This document shows, in pieces, positions 40,485-42,434 of a DNA stretch of 42,434 bases; the stretch's first letter is position 1; each line of letters opens with the position of its first letter. The notes below the pieces were generated by a model that was not told the origin of the DNA, did no database searches, and saw only the letters and a program-made list of their open reading frames with translations. The stretch comes from a virus, in the IMG/VR virus record IMGVR_UViG_3300035698_002806, positions 1 through 42,434 of that record; one strand, given 5' to 3'. The position numbers and the translations under genes are program-made.

Positions 40485-41318
40485 TTATTTACTCCTGTCT
40501 TTAATTGCTTTTCTGTTTTTACGATACTCTTCGGTATTGCTATAATCAATTTTAGCATTACCATCGGTACTTACGTTTTGACTCCCAAGACCACTTTTGG
40601 CTCCAGATTTAAAAAGATTACCATAAATATCTGGTATTTCTTTCATCCTCTTTACTGTCTCTGACGGTGTTAAAACCAACATTATTTCTTTGCCATCCTT
40701 ATCTTTATCTGCAAAGTTAATTTTAGGTTCTAACACTTTAGTTTCAGCATTTTCCACCAACTTAGTCTGTTGTCTTAGTATTTGTTGAATCTGCTTTGGA
40801 TTAAATGAATCATGTTCAATAGCTGCATCCAATAATGATCTATCAATCTTTTCAGTGGTATATAGATTTTCCCAATTACTTACGGTTGCCTCTAATACCT
40901 TGACTTGAGATTGATGGGTTTTTTGTAACTTATCACGCTCTCTCTGACCTTTTTCCTTTTCAGTCATAGATGAAGTCTTTAACTGTTCAATCTGGGTTGC
41001 TAATCCTTCTTTTTCAGACTCAGTTAAAGTCGTACTATTCCTTAAAGTGTCAAGATCTTGAATGAGTTGCTGATTCTGATCACGCAATTTGCGCTTATCA
41101 GATGCCATCAACGTATTAACTTCTTCCTGCGTGAAAGTCTTAGTACCAGTATCAGTACCCTTACTGGTACCTGTACCTGCTCCTGCTCCTGCGCCTGCGC
41201 CATCACCACCTGCATTTGCATCAGCACCTGCACCTGCACCTGCGCCATCACTACCTGCATTTGCACCTGCAGCATCATCATATATTGGAACGAACCATCT
41301 TTTAGATCTATTAATCAT
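40485..41318 (-). CDS. scaffolding protein, 277 aa
   Basis: After RSKRWFVPIYDDA comes a Gly/Ala/Asp repeat (GAGAGAGADANAG, twice) and then a charged coiled coil (residues about 55-160: LRDQNQQLIQDLDTL, EKEGLATQIEQLK). The C-terminus is basic (EEYRKNRKAIKDRSK), the usual coat-binding end of scaffolds. Immediately upstream of the coat gene, the standard location. No protease motif is visible. Confidence 0.75.
   Translation of the reverse strand: MINRSKRWFVPIYDDAAGANAGSDGAGAGAGADANAGGDGAGAGAGAGTGTSKGTDTGTKTFTQEEVNTLMASDKRKLRDQNQQLIQDLDTLRNSTTLTESEKEGLATQIEQLKTSSMTEKEKGQRERDKLQKTHQSQVKVLEATVSNWENLYTTEKIDRSLLDAAIEHDSFNPKQIQQILRQQTKLVENAETKVLEPKINFADKDKDGKEIMLVLTPSETVKRMKEIPDIYGNLFKSGAKSGLGSQNVSTDGNAKIDYSNTEEYRKNRKAIKDRSK
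41180..41275. repeat. GC-rich tandem repeats encoding Gly-Ala
   Basis: Two near-identical copies of a segment (CCTGCGCCATCACCACCTGC and the same with one change) plus CCTGCT/CCTGCA hexamer runs encode the Gly-Ala-Asp stretch of the scaffold protein. It is the most GC-rich spot in this AT-rich operon. Confidence 0.7.
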
Positions 41319-41336
41319 TTTCTTACCCTTCTTAGG

Positions 41337-41774
41337 TTATACCCTCACTATAGAAAAGTTCTGAGAATTACGAAGGTATGGTAGAAGTAAGTTCCAAGCT
41401 GTTGCACTTGGGACTCCTACTACCAGATACTCAGGAACAAAACTTCTATCGTAAGTATTTTTAACAGTTGCGAAAGCATTACTCTGAATATTACTATTCT
41501 CGCTTTCCATATCCGGGTCATACCCGTCTAATAGTTTTAATGCGATTTCATACGTTGCTTGTAAAATGTTTGCTGGTATGTCTGTGTCACCTCCCCTTGG
41601 AAATTGATTAGTTTGATTTGTATCTGTTTTTTCTCCTAAAAAATTAAATTTGTCTATAATACGAGTAGCCATTTCAAGAGCTTTAATCTGATCTGGTTCA
41701 CCAGCATCTTCCCAAGTGTCTGACTCTAATCTAGTATTAAAATATGCATTACCTAATGGTACAGTTCCGTACAT
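41337..41774 (-). CDS. head-tail connector, DnaT-like family, 145 aa
   Basis: Starts GNAYFNTRLESDTWEDAGEPD, followed by ALEMATRIIDKFNFLGEKT and PANILQATYEIALKLLDG: the pattern of the putative DnaT-like/head-tail adaptor family that sits next to scaffold or coat genes in many phages. Expected to be part of the portal-adaptor ring. Overlaps the next gene by one base (TAATG). Confidence 0.65.
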   Translation of the reverse strand: MYGTVPLGNAYFNTRLESDTWEDAGEPDQIKALEMATRIIDKFNFLGEKTDTNQTNQFPRGGDTDIPANILQATYEIALKLLDGYDPDMESENSNIQSNAFATVKNTYDRSFVPEYLVVGVPSATAWNLLLPYLRNSQNFSIVRV

Positions 41775-42160
41775 TATTTGTTACCCTCCTGCCAAGCTGA
41801 CCAACCATGTTCATCACAAAAATAATATAAAGTTTTCGCAGCTCGTTTTAATAAATATTTAGATAAGAAAGCATACCAAGGTAATTTATCTCTCAATATT
41901 TCCATATTCTTTAAAGCTCTATCATTAGAAATATTAAAACTTTTTCTTGTCCTATCTACACAGTATTTAAAATCAAAGTCATGTATGACAAAAACTAATC
42001 TATAAAATTCCAGAGCCTTGGTTATACTTTTGCGTATAGCATTTGATAACCACTCAGGACCAATACCATTCCAAGCACTCATTATGTCTTCATTAGTTGT
42101 ATTCCAAAATAATGCATCAACTTTAAGACCAGCTTCCATTATTTGTTCTTTTTCATTCAT
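41774..42160 (-). CDS. conserved phage protein with NGIGPEW...HDFDF motif, 128 aa
   Basis: AWNGIGPEWLSNAIRK, then VFVIHDFDFKYC and RKSFNISNDRALKNME. The Gly-rich entry followed by a conserved His-Asp pair recalls small phage proteins with a phospholipase A2-like GCGPG...HDxxY arrangement; here the Cys residues are missing, so activity is uncertain. Located between connector genes, so it may be a virion-associated factor. Confidence 0.5.
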   Translation of the reverse strand: MNEKEQIMEAGLKVDALFWNTTNEDIMSAWNGIGPEWLSNAIRKSITKALEFYRLVFVIHDFDFKYCVDRTRKSFNISNDRALKNMEILRDKLPWYAFLSKYLLKRAAKTLYYFCDEHGWSAWQEGNK

Positions 42161-42434
42161 TATTTCTTATCCTCTATACGAAAACATTGGTAACCATTAC
42201 CCTCACCCTTTATAAGTGAGATATCACTAAATCCAAACTTGGAATCATATATTTGACCCTTACTAACTCTAGCAGATTCATATTTTATAACTCCAAATCT
42301 AAATGTTGGAATCTTAGTTGTAACATCAATACCTACATCAAGACCATAAACTCTTATAGAATAGAATGTACTGTTTTCATATTCTATAATCTCTTTAGTT
42401 AAAAGAGACTTACCATCTACTATGGTATATTCTC
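42160..42434 (-). CDS. 3' end of a gene entering from the right edge
   Basis: The open frame runs off the window; the last 90 codons are present, ending SDISLIKGEGNGYQCFRIEDKK. A beta-rich protein (VYGLDVGIDVTTKIPTFRFG). Stop TAA overlaps the next start region. No function assigned; neighbours imply a virion or head-assembly role. Confidence 0.6.
   Translation of the reverse strand, partial: EYTIVDGKSLLTKEIIEYENSTFYSIRVYGLDVGIDVTTKIPTFRFGVIKYESARVSKGQIYDSKFGFSDISLIKGEGNGYQCFRIEDKK

Overview
The window is a 42.4-kb piece of a tailed double-stranded DNA phage genome, most likely a siphovirus (long non-contractile tail): one direction holds a capsid gene, scaffold gene, tail-tube gene, tail-assembly chaperone pair and a 1663-residue tape measure. 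The DNA is AT-rich, genes are packed with 1-20 bp overlaps, and most starts have clear GGAGG-type ribosome sites, so the host is a bacterium. No host gene, integrase, rRNA or CRISPR is visible. Terminase, portal and lysis genes are not seen and probably lie beyond the right edge. The host is not identifiable; a class III ribonucleotide reductase fragment hints at anaerobic growth.

Layout. (1) 1-11559, minus strand: small early proteins, a family A DNA polymerase, two ParB-like proteins, a HARP/SNF2-type helicase with an inserted zinc-finger-like segment, and two non-coding stretches with tRNA-like RNAs. (2) 11560-12228: a divergent control region with a perfect 44-bp inverted repeat, a consensus promoter, tetranucleotide repeats and palindromic operators of one family on both sides; it is the best candidate for the replication origin and early transcription switch. 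(3) 12229-20652, plus strand: a primase-polymerase/helicase, an adenine methylase, nucleotide-metabolism genes (deoxyribosyltransferase-like, dNMP kinase, MazG-like) and many small proteins. (4) 20603-23361, minus strand: accessory genes: a stand-alone glycyl-radical domain resembling the C-terminus of NrdD, a MptE/DUF115-like protein, Cys-rich proteins and a sulfotransferase-like protein. (5) 23379-42434, minus strand: the virion genes, transcribed from right to left: connector proteins, scaffold, coat, tail completion, tail tube, chaperones, tape measure, tail tip and fibres.

How it fits together: polymerase, helicase, primase-helicase and the ParB-like proteins flank the divergent control region and probably form the replication module; nucleotide enzymes feed it; the methylase marks the DNA; the structural cassette builds the particle. 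The items most worth checking are the glycyl-radical domain at 20603-20830, the tRNA-like RNAs at 9168-9332 and 10427-10520, the symmetric control region, and the 16-residue repeat protein at 29884-30744.
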